A stretch of 64,000 nucleotides of DNA from Burkholderia cepacia. Its GTDB lineage: Bacteria; Pseudomonadota; Gammaproteobacteria; Burkholderiales; Burkholderiaceae. The stretch spans positions 434,001-498,000 of the forward strand of contig NZ_CP013443.1 of the NCBI RefSeq assembly GCF_001718835.1, in the 5' to 3' direction. How positions within the stretch are numbered: the first letter of the stretch is position 1; every line of letters begins with the position of its first letter. A program made the translations under genes and the position numbers. The notes below the pieces were generated by a model. That model made no database searches and was not told where the DNA came from. It was given only the letters and a program-made list of their open reading frames with translations. Positions 9,403 to 17,833 of this stretch are shown in pieces.

Positions 9403-10014
9403 ATGATGGTTCTGTATTCCGGCACAACTTGCCCGTTCTCCCAGCGTTGCCGGCTGGTGCTGTTCGAGAAGGGCATGGACTTCGAAATCCGTGACGTCGA
9501 CCTGTTCAACAAGCCGGAAGACATTTCGGTGATGAACCCGTACGGTCAGGTGCCGATCCTGGTCGAGCGCGACCTGATCCTGTACGAATCGAACATCATC
9601 AACGAGTACATCGACGAGCGCTTCCCGCACCCGCAACTGATGCCGGCCGACCCCGTGCAGCGCGCACGTGCACGCCTGTTCCTGCTCAACTTCGAGAAGG
9701 AACTGTTCGTCCACGTCAGCACGCTCGAGAACGAGAAGGGCAAGGCAGCGGAGAAGAATCACGAGAAGGCGCGCCTCGCGATCCGCGATCGCCTGACGCA
9801 GCTCGCGCCGATCTTCGTGAAGAACAAGTACATGCTCGGCGAGGAATTCTCGATGCTCGACGTCGCGATCGCGCCGCTGCTGTGGCGTCTGGATCACTAC
9901 GGCATCGAGCTGTCGAAGAACGCCGCGCCGCTGATGAAGTACGCCGAGCGGATCTTCAGCCGTCCGGCCTATATCGAAGCACTGACGCCGTCCGAAAAGG
10001 TCATGCGTCGTTGA
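9403..10014 (+). CDS. sspA: stringent starvation protein A (GST-fold transcription regulator)
   Basis: 203 residues with an N-terminal thioredoxin-like domain (MVLYSGTTCPFSQRCRLVLF, then DLFNKPEDISVMNPYGQVPIL) and a C-terminal helical glutathione-transferase domain. SspA binds RNA polymerase and supports survival in stationary phase and acid; it lacks transferase activity in characterised members. The PYGQVPIL / LYESNIINEYIDERFPHP block is typical. It lies directly ahead of sspB, the standard pairing. Confidence 0.94.
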   Translation: MMVLYSGTTCPFSQRCRLVLFEKGMDFEIRDVDLFNKPEDISVMNPYGQVPILVERDLILYESNIINEYIDERFPHPQLMPADPVQRARARLFLLNFEKELFVHVSTLENEKGKAAEKNHEKARLAIRDRLTQLAPIFVKNKYMLGEEFSMLDVAIAPLLWRLDHYGIELSKNAAPLMKYAERIFSRPAYIEALTPSEKVMRR

Positions 10015-10086
10015 TGGCGTGACGAAGGGCAAGACGGAGCGGCGCGCGCGGAGGGCCGCGCGATCCGTTCCGGTTAGAGGATTGTG

Positions 10087-10596
10087 ATGCAAGAGATTTC
10101 AACGAAGCCTTATCTGCTGCGCGCGCTGTACGAGTGGTGCACCGATAACGGTTACACACCGCATATCGCGGTGAGGGTCGACAACTCGACGCGCGTGCCG
10201 CGTCAGTTCGTGCGTGACGGCGAGATCGTGCTCAACATCAGCTTCGAGGCGACGAGCCAGTTGCAGATGGGCAACGAGTGGATCGAGTTCACGGCCCGGT
10301 TCTCCGGGAAGGCGCACAAGATCGAGATTCCGGTTGCGAACGTGCTCGCGATCTATGCGCGCGAGAACGGGCAGGGGATGGCGTTCCAGGTCGATGCGGT
10401 CGCGGAGGATGGTCCGGATTCGGGCGAATTCGACGAGGAAGCGCACGTGGACGAGCAGCGCGGCGCAGCGACGGGGCTGACGCCCGTGGCCGACAGCGGT
10501 GCGAACGAAGAGCCGTCGGAAGGCGCGGATGAACCGCCGACGTCCGATGGTGACGGGGCGAAAGGCGGCAGACCTCGCCTCAAGATCGTGAAATGA
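10087..10596 (+). CDS. sspB: ClpXP protease specificity-enhancing factor SspB
   Basis: 169 residues. The folded domain begins STKPYLLRALYEWCTDNGYTP and includes NISFEATSQLQMGNEWIEF and ARFSGKAHKIEIPVANVLAIYA. SspB tethers ssrA-tagged proteins to ClpXP. A long acidic linker of about 55 residues ends in GGRPRLKIVK, the C-terminal ClpX-binding tail. The ATG at 10087 is preferred over the adjacent GTG at 10084; the choice changes one residue. Confidence 0.95.
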   Translation: MQEISTKPYLLRALYEWCTDNGYTPHIAVRVDNSTRVPRQFVRDGEIVLNISFEATSQLQMGNEWIEFTARFSGKAHKIEIPVANVLAIYARENGQGMAFQVDAVAEDGPDSGEFDEEAHVDEQRGAATGLTPVADSGANEEPSEGADEPPTSDGDGAKGGRPRLKIVK

Positions 10597-10614
10597 GGTA
10601 GAATCTCGCGCTAC

Positions 10615-10690
<76 letters not shown>

Positions 10691-10698
10691 TATCTAGC

Positions 10699-10735
10699 AA
10701 GGGGTTACGCGATGTTTGCGTAGCCCCTTTCTCGT
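10699..10735 (+). terminator. Rho-independent terminator of tRNA-Thr
   Basis: AAGGGGTTACGC pairs with GCGTAGCCCCTT (one G-T pair) around an 8-base loop, followed by a T-rich tail (TCTCGTTT). Confidence 0.85.
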
Positions 10736-10760
10736 TTGTGGCGGCCGTGTAACCGGAAAA

Positions 10761-11042
10761 CTACTTCGCGACCTCGAGGCGTACCACGGCACGGCTTCCC
10801 GTCGCCTCGGCATAGCGGGACAGCGTCCGCAGCGACGGCATCGTGCGACCGCTTTCCATGCGCGCGATGGTCGATTGGGTCGTCTGCATCCTCTCGGCCA
10901 CCTGTTCCTGCGTCAATCCGGCACGTACGCGCGCAGCGACGAGTTCGCGCGCAACGGCAAACTCCGGCGCTTGTGCGTCATACTCGGCCTGGGTAGCCGG
11001 GTCGGCCAGCAGGCGCTTCTTCAGGGTTGCAAGGCTGGTCAT
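10761..11042 (-). CDS. XRE-family antitoxin (HigA-like)
   Basis: 93 residues. A helical N-terminus is followed by a helix-turn-helix (LVAARVRAGLTQEQVAERMQTTQSTIARMESG) and a short C-terminal strand region. It lies 3 bases after the toxin gene, the toxin-first order of HigBA modules. It probably neutralises the toxin and represses the shared promoter. Confidence 0.85.
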   Translation of the reverse strand: MTSLATLKKRLLADPATQAEYDAQAPEFAVARELVAARVRAGLTQEQVAERMQTTQSTIARMESGRTMPSLRTLSRYAEATGSRAVVRLEVAK

Positions 11043-11045
11043 CGT

Positions 11046-11363
11046 TCAATCCTCCTTCATCCGGGCACAGGCCGTTTCCATGGCTCGGTGGGGTGTCTTC
11101 TGCGTCTTTTTCACGAACACGTGCAGCACGACCAAGCGCTGCCCCGTCCGTGCAACGTATATCGCCCGGGCGATGCCATCTCGCCCCGTCATGCGGATTT
11201 CCCACAGCTTTCCCTCCAGTGGGCGCACGTGGGGCATCCCGACGCGTTGCGGACCGAACTCCGCAAGCATCTCTGCGATGTGGAGGAAACGGGCGCGCAT
11301 ATCGGGCGGCAGCGCCAGCAATTCGGCTGTGGCCTCGGGTATCAACTCAACATGCCAAGTCAT
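11046..11363 (-). CDS. RelE/HigB-type toxin
   Basis: 105 residues with the compact RelE-like layout: N-terminal helices (PEATAELLALPPDMRARFLHI), a central strand with RPLEGKLWEIRM and GIARAIYV, and a C-terminal VVLHVFVKKTQKTPHRAMETA. The last element resembles the phage-derived Gp49/HigB group, whose members cleave mRNA on the ribosome. Activity is inferred from fold-level similarity. Its promoter should lie in 11364-11400, where an AT-rich stretch containing TATAGCAAAAAAGAG is read on the minus strand. Confidence 0.85.
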   Translation of the reverse strand: MTWHVELIPEATAELLALPPDMRARFLHIAEMLAEFGPQRVGMPHVRPLEGKLWEIRMTGRDGIARAIYVARTGQRLVVLHVFVKKTQKTPHRAMETACARMKED

Positions 11364-11593
11364 CAGTTTATCTCTTTTTTGCTATATTTGGTGGGTTAGG
11401 TCACCGACCGCGCGCAGTCCCGGTGGGACTGCATCGGCAACCACGCTTTGATGCGGATGTATTGCGTACGCGGCTGGTCGAGCCGGCGGTGGCGGTTATG
11501 TGTCGTTCACGTAGCGCATTCGCCTTTGGAGGCGTGCGCAGCGAACTCGTCGTGTAGTTCGTTCCGGGCACGGTCGGGCGGGGAGCCCGGCAG
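11364..11593. other. intergenic region between the HigB-like and SymE-like genes
   Basis: No coding region is convincing here. It contains the presumed higBA promoter at its left end and a short perfect hairpin (GCAGTCCC-GGT-GGGACTGC, 11414-11432) without a T-run. Confidence 0.5.
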
Positions 11594-11899
11594 TTACATC
11601 CCCGGAAGATCGAACTGGAATCCTCTGCTCGGGACGCTTTCCATCACATGCCCCCTGACAAGCGGGTCCGCATATTCCGGGGTGATCGAGATCTTCCTGC
11701 TGGCGTGATTGATGGAGAGGTACACGTGTCCACCCGGTTCGAACCCGAACAGCTTGAAGTGCGCGTCGATAACTTCCATCCACGGCATGCAGGGCCGATC
11801 AGACCGCATGACCGGATCGGGCGAACTCCGAAGCGGCAACCGAAGGGTGGTCTCCGGTTCCCTGCGCTTTGCACGTGCTTTATGATTGGCGTCAGCCAT
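11594..11899 (-). CDS. SymE-like toxin, divergent copy
   Basis: 101 residues. It shares the start MADANHKAR and its 5' leader with the symE gene at 35347-35586. The C-terminal half (FKLFGFEPGGHVYLSINHA, then SRKISITPEY) has the SymE pattern of a hydrophobic, AbrB-like strand pair. SymE proteins are SOS-linked toxins that evolved from an AbrB fold and are usually held down by an antisense RNA. AGGAG lies 6 bases ahead of the ATG at 11899. It differs strongly from the second copy outside the start and the C-terminal domain. Confidence 0.7.
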   Translation of the reverse strand: MADANHKARAKRREPETTLRLPLRSSPDPVMRSDRPCMPWMEVIDAHFKLFGFEPGGHVYLSINHASRKISITPEYADPLVRGHVMESVPSRGFQFDLPGM

Positions 11900-11931
11900 G
11901 ATCAACTCCTGGGTTGAGTTGGTGGTGGTCA

Positions 11932-11965
11932 GCGGGCCGTGAGTGCTGCAACACTCACGGCCCGC
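11932..11965. repeat. conserved hairpin between xre and symE
   Basis: GCGGGCCGTGAGTG and CACTCACGGCCCGC form a perfect 14-bp inverted repeat with a 6-base loop. The same element, slightly degraded, occupies the same place in the second module (35619-35652). There is no T-run, so it may be a leader structure or part of an antisense RNA rather than a simple terminator. Confidence 0.8.
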
Positions 11966-11972
11966 GCTTCGT

Positions 11973-12314
11973 TTACTGCTTGCCTTTCCTCTTCTCTGCG
12001 ACCTGATTCCTGACGATCAGCGCATCAAGCAACTCCCGCGCGAGTTCGCGGACACGTTCCGGCATCCTCGAGATCGCTTCGAACTGGTACCGCAAGGCGT
12101 CGTCAGGCTCGCGTTCGTCATCGTCGAAGACAATCGCATTAGCACTGACTCCGAGCGTGATTGCCAGTCGACGAACCCCATTCAGCGACGGGTAGGCGCT
12201 TCCGCTTTCATAGCGCCTGATTTGCAGGACGCCGATGCCGACGGCATCTGCCAGGGCTAGTTGGGTAAGCCCGCGTGCTTTACGGAGATTTCTTAGACGC
12301 TGTGAAAATTCCAT
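11973..12314 (-). CDS. XRE-family regulator paired with the SymE-like gene
   Basis: 113 residues. An N-terminal helix-turn-helix (LRNLRKARGLTQLALADAVG, then IRRYESGSAYPSLN) is followed by a conserved tail (DDALRYQFEAISRMPERVRE). It aligns without gaps to the protein at 35660-36001, also 113 residues. It lies 73 bases upstream of the SymE-like gene on the same strand, so it is a candidate regulator or antitoxin of that gene. Confidence 0.85.
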   Translation of the reverse strand: MEFSQRLRNLRKARGLTQLALADAVGIGVLQIRRYESGSAYPSLNGVRRLAITLGVSANAIVFDDDEREPDDALRYQFEAISRMPERVRELARELLDALIVRNQVAEKRKGKQ

Positions 12315-12769
12315 ATGCCAGATCCAGGGTGAGGGACAGCCGTTTTCGACACGAATGTTGACAATCCATTTTGCGCAAGAGAATTTCTCGCTTGATAGTA
12401 AATATAGTTCGTTTTACTTATTGAGATGCTTGATTAGCCGAACGGTATATGTTCACCACGGACCACAGGCGTGTGATGCCGCGTGGCGGCGTGTTCGGAT
12501 TCGATGAGCTTGACTGAACGGTACGCCACGCGGCCACAACGACCGACGCAAACAAAAAGGAGGGGGGCGCGATCCCTCGCGACACCCCTCCTTCACGTAT
12601 TCTCAGACCGAGCGTCGACCCCGTTGCACTCAAGGCCCGCCGCCGAGCCGTACAAGCTTATGGGTGGTGGCGGGATGCACCTCCAAGTGCATACGAACGG
12701 TTTCCGTCACGAGCGCCTAGCGTACCGTATCGAGGGTATGTCGTGGCCCGGTGAACGCCTGCTTATCGC
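12315..12769. other. intergenic region with regulator promoter and repeat
   Basis: Reading leftwards, 12315-12480 is the AT-richer upstream region of the xre gene and resembles the region upstream of the second xre gene (both contain GAGATGCTTGATT and a GCCGAA motif). 12531-12622 is a repeat with a terminator. I see no gene in 12623-12769. Confidence 0.5.
12557..12593 (-). terminator. Rho-independent terminator, minus strand
   Basis: AAGGAGGGG pairs with CCCCTCCTT and an inner CGCG pairs with CGCG. On the minus strand the hairpin runs into TTTTTGTTTG. It serves the gene at 12770-13345 and sits in a 92-base sequence that recurs at 13502-13592. Confidence 0.8.
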
Positions 12770-13345
12770 TCACATCTTCTTGCAAAAAATTCTAGCGTCG
12801 TCTGCATCGATCTTGATCGGGTATTCACGCTCAATCAGCGCTTTTTCCGCGTCGGTTGGGTTCCCGAGCCATTGCGGCGTGCAGCGATACAGCAGTCGCC
12901 CGGCCGTGCGGTGGGACCGTTCGTCATACAGCAGCGCCACATTCGTGACGTTGCATTGATGCTCTTGACAAGTTTGATACAGCCACTCGCGAGACTCGCC
13001 TACCTTCCAAAGCGATCCTTCCGTCGCCGGGCCGCTCAGCAAACGCTTTCGAAGCATCTTCACATCCAGGCCGGACAGATTCAGAAAGTGATCGAACGCG
13101 GCCGACACCGCCCGCCCGATTGCCGTTCCATATTGGTTCCCGGCCGGATCTGCGAGGTTGAAGATCTCTGTTTTATATCCGGAGCTCGCGGGCGTGACAT
13201 TGTTCGGAGCGGGCGCCTGGCTCTGGGCGTTGCAACCAAACGCTATGGAGCAAAACAAAGCTGCCAACAAAGATTTCGTTCGGGCCTGAATCGAGTGGAC
13301 ATCTGAAAAGTCATTTAAGCGCATTTTTTTATTGTGGTTTCGCAT
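12770..13345 (-). CDS. secreted protein resembling Ivy-type lysozyme inhibitors
   Basis: 191 residues. A signal peptide (SLLAALFCSIAFGCNAQSQ) contains a possible lipobox (IAFGC). The C-terminal part has C-x-x-H-x-C (CQEHQCNVTNVALLYDE), RLLYRCTPQWLGNPTDAEKA and a final Cys. A CxxHxC loop ahead of a WLGNP motif is the pattern I know from the Ivy family of vertebrate-lysozyme inhibitors, which protect peptidoglycan in the periplasm. This is a pattern match, not a search result. The start may be the first Met or the one seven residues on. Confidence 0.6.
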   Translation of the reverse strand: MRNHNKKMRLNDFSDVHSIQARTKSLLAALFCSIAFGCNAQSQAPAPNNVTPASSGYKTEIFNLADPAGNQYGTAIGRAVSAAFDHFLNLSGLDVKMLRKRLLSGPATEGSLWKVGESREWLYQTCQEHQCNVTNVALLYDERSHRTAGRLLYRCTPQWLGNPTDAEKALIEREYPIKIDADDARIFCKKM

Positions 13346-13530
13346 CGTTCCTATACTCCATCACCGTCGGCAAACTCTGCGAGCGTACCCGATAAATCGC
13401 ATCGCAAGCCATCGTGCACGTGTGACGCTGCCGAGCGGCGTACTCTGGCTGGATGAGTGCAAAAGAACGGCGCATCACACGTCTTCCAACATTCTCTCAA
13501 TCGGCCACAACGACCGAAGCAAACAAAAAA

Positions 13531-13561
13531 GAGGGGGCCACGATCGCTCGCGGCGCCCCTC
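13531..13561 (-). terminator. Rho-independent terminator of the lipoprotein gene
   Basis: GAGGGG pairs with CCCCTC with further pairing inside; on the minus strand the stem is followed by TTTTTTGTTTGC. It lies 65 bases past the lipoprotein stop. It is the second copy of the repeat also seen at 12531-12622. Confidence 0.8.
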
Positions 13562-13626
13562 CTCAGACATTCTCAGACTTAGCCTCGACCCCGGCGCATT
13601 CGGGGTTCACAAGCCCAGCCAAGAGC

Positions 13627-15633
13627 TCAGTTGTTGTACTGCCAGGTATTGATGTAGTAATCGCCTCCCGCCTGCCACCCAAGCTGGACCTGAACGGCCG
13701 ATTCCGCATGGGCGCCGTTGGCGGTCGAGGTCAGCTGATCGACGAAGCCGCTCAGCGTGCTCGAATACGTCGTGCCGTTGATCGTCGGCGTGATCCAGCG
13801 CATCACGTCATACGGCTGCGCCTGATACGTCTCGACGCCGTTCACGAACTGCGCGGCGCCCTGCGAATTGATCGCGATCCACGCATTCGGATAGGCCAGG
13901 CCGGCAGCCGGCACCGTCCAGTCGATGCTGGCCGTCGGCAACGTCGTAGACGACGCGGTCGACGTACCCGGGCCGCCGGCCGTCAGCAGGTTCGCGATCA
14001 CATCGCTGCCGAGCGTCTGCCACGGAACGGTTGCCCCGGCCGACGCATTCATGTTCGGCGCGATGTTGACGACCTTCTGCGGCGTGCCGATCTGCTGACC
14101 GGCGGCGTCGTACAGCGTGATCGTGTACACCCCGTGCTGCCGGATGGTCGAGACGTCGACCGGCGCCGGCGCATAGTCGGGCGTGGTCGGCGCGAACGCG
14201 CTGGCGCCGCCGGACAGCGACGCCCACGACCACTTGTACTGCGTGCTCATGCCGACGTCCGGCCAGGACGGCATGCTGGTCGACGCCCGCGCGGGCGGCG
14301 CCGTGACGGCTTTGAGCGGGAACGTCAGATTCGGTCCGATGCCGGCATTGGGACTGAGCATGTAGACGCCGCTCGCCGGCAGCCCGGGGCCGCTCACCAG
14401 CGCCGATCCGACGGCTTGGCGCGTACCGTTGAATGGCACGTCCACCGGAATCTGGATGTTCAGGCCGGATTCGAAGCGGCCGTTGCCGGCGTCCGCCGCG
14501 TTGGTGAACTGGACGCGGCCGACGAACGATGCAATGTAGATGTCGAATTGCGCCTGGTTGCCGATGATGTCCCAGGTGCCATTGGGCAGTTGCTGCACGA
14601 TGTCGCTTGCGAAGTTCGGCGTGCCGTCAGCCTCCGTGATGAGGAAGTACACCAGCGCGGCCGGGTTGCTGATCGCGGGCAGCGTGCCGGGCGGCAGGAA
14701 CGCGACAGTCTTCACGCCCTGGAGCGTCGTGCCTTTCGTGAACAGCGTGTGGCGCGTGCCGAAGCTCGTGAAGCCGTCGTTCAGGTAGCTCGCGTCGATG
14801 GCCGACGAACAGGCCGGATTGCTCGTGCCGGGTGAAGCCTGCATCGCGCTCATGCATTGACCGAGTTGCGAGACGAGCGTCGCCAGGTAGTTCGCGGGCT
14901 GCGACGGTGCGCGCAGCGGCACCGATACGGTCGTGCCCTGGTTAAGCGCGATCGCCGTGTCCGGATCGGCGAGGCTCGTGAGCTGCAGCCCCGTGCCCTT
15001 GATCGCCGGCCCGACTGCGACCGAATCGATCACGGCGTCCGCGCCGCTCTGGTTCGGCGAGAAGATGCTGCCGACGGGATCGAACGACGCGGCGGACAGG
15101 CCATTCGCGGCCAGGATCGGGGCGAGCGCCGTGTCGAGCGTGGCGACCGCCGTCGACACGGAGGATGGCGTGACGGCCGCCAGGCCGCCCGATTGCGTCA
15201 GCGTGAGCGGGTTGCCGCTCGACGTGAGAAGGGCTGCGACTGCGGTTGTCAGCGGGGTGACGTTGGCCGTCACCGGCGCACCGTTGCTCGTTGCCGTACT
15301 GGCAACGACCGAATACAGGGTTCCGGACGCGCCTGACGGATCGGTGGCGGTAATCACGAACGGCGCCGTGAGGCCGCTGATCGATACGCTATATGCGCCG
15401 TTGCTGCCCGAAGTCGCCGCAGCCGTCTTGCCCATCGCGTCGATGACCGTGATCGGTGCGCCCACGAGCGCGTTGCCGATTGCGACCGTGCCGCTCATCG
15501 AGCTTGCGGTCGTCGCGCTGGACGAGCCGGATGAACCAGAGCCTGATCCGCCGCCGCCGCATGCCGTGAGCATCGCGGTCGCGGCAATACACAGCGTGAA
15601 CCGTGCGATCCCCGAGGTGCCTTTCTTCTTCAT
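13627..15633 (-). CDS. large surface-type lipoprotein, function unknown
   Basis: 668 residues. The signal peptide ends in the lipobox LTAC followed by a Gly/Ser-rich linker. Next is a carboxypeptidase-regulatory-like or Ig-like segment (SGTVAIGNALVGAPITVIDA, then SGSNGAYSVSISGLTAPFVI), then a long Ala/Thr/Ser-rich body. The start at 15633 follows AGGAAC and gives a proper lipoprotein signal; a longer frame to 15753 lacks one at its N-terminus. Similar lipoproteins occur across Burkholderia, and I know no defined role. It is monocistronic with its own terminator. Confidence 0.8.
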   Translation of the reverse strand: MKKKGTSGIARFTLCIAATAMLTACGGGGSGSGSSGSSSATTASSMSGTVAIGNALVGAPITVIDAMGKTAAATSGSNGAYSVSISGLTAPFVITATDPSGASGTLYSVVASTATSNGAPVTANVTPLTTAVAALLTSSGNPLTLTQSGGLAAVTPSSVSTAVATLDTALAPILAANGLSAASFDPVGSIFSPNQSGADAVIDSVAVGPAIKGTGLQLTSLADPDTAIALNQGTTVSVPLRAPSQPANYLATLVSQLGQCMSAMQASPGTSNPACSSAIDASYLNDGFTSFGTRHTLFTKGTTLQGVKTVAFLPPGTLPAISNPAALVYFLITEADGTPNFASDIVQQLPNGTWDIIGNQAQFDIYIASFVGRVQFTNAADAGNGRFESGLNIQIPVDVPFNGTRQAVGSALVSGPGLPASGVYMLSPNAGIGPNLTFPLKAVTAPPARASTSMPSWPDVGMSTQYKWSWASLSGGASAFAPTTPDYAPAPVDVSTIRQHGVYTITLYDAAGQQIGTPQKVVNIAPNMNASAGATVPWQTLGSDVIANLLTAGGPGTSTASSTTLPTASIDWTVPAAGLAYPNAWIAINSQGAAQFVNGVETYQAQPYDVMRWITPTINGTTYSSTLSGFVDQLTSTANGAHAESAVQVQLGWQAGGDYYINTWQYNN

Positions 15634-16150
15634 CTTGTTGTTCCTGTTGAAGTGGCGGGTTTCGAACGAAACCCGAATGAGCACCTGTCGCGCCGATTTT
15701 GGCATCCGGTTATTCGTGACGTGCAGCGCTTGCTCGACAGAAAACTCGTGCACTACCGGTGGCGTGCAACATGCTCACTTGGCGCTATATCGGCTCCGGA
15801 ACGTATTGCTGAAGAGTTAGTGTTTCAACAAAGAGCGTATTTCTCGCATCTGGAGTAAAGCTTCGGGAATTCCGTCTCGCTGGATTGCGAAATGCTCTAT
15901 TAAATGCCAATCGCGTCAGGTAATTGTCTGGATTGTGTAATAAATCGCCGCGCAAGCTGGTTGGGGGAAATGTGATTTCACTTTGCAAGTGCGTGATGCG
16001 TGACGGCAGGCAAGATCATGGATCGCACGGAGCGGAACCGCAGCAAGTCAGTAAAATGGCTGAAACACGCCGATGGCGTGACGTTCGAAACGAGCGCGCC
16101 GAAGCCCCTCGACAATGAATTTCACATTGCCTTTGCCCAAAAGAACAAAA
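15634..16150. other. intergenic region, no gene seen
   Basis: About 500 bases between divergent genes. 15830-15990 is AT-rich and is the likely promoter area for both sides. 16085-16150 belongs to a duplicated leader also found at 16709-16775, ahead of the second secreted paralogue. Confidence 0.55.
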
Positions 16151-16702
16151 ATGCAGATCGTCAAGACGTGGTGCGTATCCGTGGTGTTTTCGACGGCAGT
16201 GGCGGGCAGCGCGTCCGCCTTTGCGCGACCGCCTTCTGAAGACTGCCTTACGCAGGCGGAAGTCAAGCAGCTCGACCGTGATTTCTGGGCGACGTTCCCG
16301 TCGCCCGACGCGTTCGCGGCGTATTCGGCGCCCAAGCTCACATTCGGCACGAACATCGCGGAGCTCTCGGAGTCGCTCGCGCATGCGTCCGGCGGCCCGG
16401 CGCGCGCGCGTGCTGTTGCGACCTTCCTTGGGCAGCATCCGGACGTGTTCGGTGCGTTCAAGACCATGCATGACTCGACGTACGTGTATTACCCCGGCCG
16501 CGATCACCATCCGGATGCGGCGCGCACGTCGTCGACGCTTCCCGCGAATCAGTGCGTATCCGAGTTCAATTACGCGATCGATTTGAGCCGCGTTCAATGC
16601 ATAAGCGGTCAACGTCTCCGCGCATTCAGCTTGTCGTTCATCAAGGATCGCGGGCGTGTGATGCTGCGCAGCGGCGTGATCGGGCTGGATGAGTGCAACT
16701 GA
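16151..16702 (+). CDS. secreted protein, first of two tandem paralogues
   Basis: 183 residues. A signal peptide (MQIVKTWCVSVVFSTAVAGS, then ASAFA) leads to a mature part beginning RPPSEDCLTQAEVKQLDRDF. The spacing of four mature cysteines suggests two disulfides. I do not recognise the family. It is closely similar along its whole length to the next gene, with the same DSTYVYYPGRDHHPDA and LSFIKDRGRVMLR blocks. I start it at the Met that matches its paralogue; a Met 12 codons upstream is possible. Confidence 0.8.
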   Translation: MQIVKTWCVSVVFSTAVAGSASAFARPPSEDCLTQAEVKQLDRDFWATFPSPDAFAAYSAPKLTFGTNIAELSESLAHASGGPARARAVATFLGQHPDVFGAFKTMHDSTYVYYPGRDHHPDAARTSSTLPANQCVSEFNYAIDLSRVQCISGQRLRAFSLSFIKDRGRVMLRSGVIGLDECN

Positions 16703-16775
16703 AGTGCGAAGTTCGAAACGAGCACGCCGAAGAATCTCGACAAGAAATTGCGCATCGCTTTTGCCAAGAAGAAAA

Positions 16776-17327
16776 ATGCAGATCGTCAAGACGTGGTGCG
16801 TATCCGTCGTGTTGTCGATGGCTGCGTTGGGCAGCGGGTCCGCCTTCGCGCGTCCGCCTGCGGAGGACTGTCTGACGCAGGCGGAAGTCAAGCAGCTCGA
16901 CCGCGATTTCTGGGCGACCTTCCCGTCGCCCGACGGGTTCGCCGCGTATGCGGCTCCTGACTTCTCGTTCAATACCAACGTCGCAGATCTGTCGCAGTCG
17001 CTCGCGCATGCGCCAAAGGGCCCGGCGCGCGCGCGGGCCGTTGCCACCTTCCTAGGCCAGCATCCGGACCTGTACGGGTCGTTCAACACGGCGCTCGATT
17101 CGACGTACCTGTACTACCCGGGGCGCGATCACCACCCGGATGCGGTGCGCACGTCCGCCACGTTTCCCGCGAATCGATGCGTGTCCGAATTCAACTTCGC
17201 CGGAAACGAGAAAAGCAGTCAATGCGTGTACGGTCAGCGCACCCGTGCATTCCTTCTGTCGTTCATCAAGGATCGCGGGCGCGTCATGCTGCGGACCGGC
17301 ATGCTCGGGATGGAGGCTTGCAACTGA
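16776..17327 (+). CDS. secreted protein, second of two tandem paralogues
   Basis: 183 residues, same length and layout as the gene at 16151: signal peptide (MQIVKTWCVSVVLSMAALGS), then CLTQAEVKQLDRDFWATFPS, STYLYYPGRDHHPDA and SFIKDRGRVMLRTG, with four matching cysteines in the mature part. About 67 bases of leader were duplicated along with the coding part. Divergence is concentrated in the middle and near the third cysteine (NFAGNEKSSQCVYG against NYAIDLSRVQCISG). Function unknown; export to the periplasm or beyond is likely. Confidence 0.8.
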   Translation: MQIVKTWCVSVVLSMAALGSGSAFARPPAEDCLTQAEVKQLDRDFWATFPSPDGFAAYAAPDFSFNTNVADLSQSLAHAPKGPARARAVATFLGQHPDLYGSFNTALDSTYLYYPGRDHHPDAVRTSATFPANRCVSEFNFAGNEKSSQCVYGQRTRAFLLSFIKDRGRVMLRTGMLGMEACN

Positions 17328-17529
17328 CCGGTGCGTCACGCCTCTCCCGACCTCCGCATGCCCCGTTCTTCCCGCCACAAAGGCGTATCCTGACACGGTG
17401 TCGTGCAACGGCGGCGGCGCATCGATTCCGGCCGCCGCCCTGAGCGCGGCCGGCCGTTCCTACGCATCGCCCGCCTCCCCTGGCGCCGATATCCGGCCCG
17501 CCGCGCACGTCTTTAATGGGGGCGTCATC

Positions 17530-17781
17530 ATGTCAGTCACGCACCATTCCGCAGGCTCCACGGCCACGGCAAGCGAGATTCGCGAGATTGTCGGTCCGAT
17601 GGAAGACGAAGTCATCGCGCAGATCCTCGACATCGGCCCGACCAGCGCCGAAGTGCTGGATGCATACACGTGGCTCAGGGCCGACGACCGTCAGCAAATC
17701 AAGCTCGAACGCGAATTGCATGGCAAGGCCGCACGCGTGCTTGAAATCCTCGAGCAGGAAGAATCCGACGGCGACGACTGA
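17530..17781 (+). CDS. small acidic protein, function unknown
   Basis: 83 residues: SATASEIREIVGPMEDEVIA, then QILDIGPTSAEVLDAYTWL and a charged helix ending in EILEQEESDGDD. No signal or membrane segment is present. It looks like a compact helical cytoplasmic protein. A GGGGG stretch stands upstream of the ATG at 17530. Confidence 0.7.
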   Translation: MSVTHHSAGSTATASEIREIVGPMEDEVIAQILDIGPTSAEVLDAYTWLRADDRQQIKLERELHGKAARVLEILEQEESDGDD

Positions 17782-17833
17782 ACTCGCTGAACATCGAATC
17801 GCGCCGCGGGACGCGCCGTGCATGGCGTGGGGA

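Noticed and set aside
11414..11432. Short perfect hairpin as a terminator
   Set aside because: No T-run on either strand; kept only as a note within the intergenic region.
12418..12633. 71-codon minus-strand frame beside the repeat
   Set aside because: It runs through the terminator repeat and has no domain text or ribosome site.
16000..16239. Separate small gene ahead of the first secreted paralogue
   Set aside because: The text overlaps the duplicated leader and the start of the real gene in another frame and has no supporting features.
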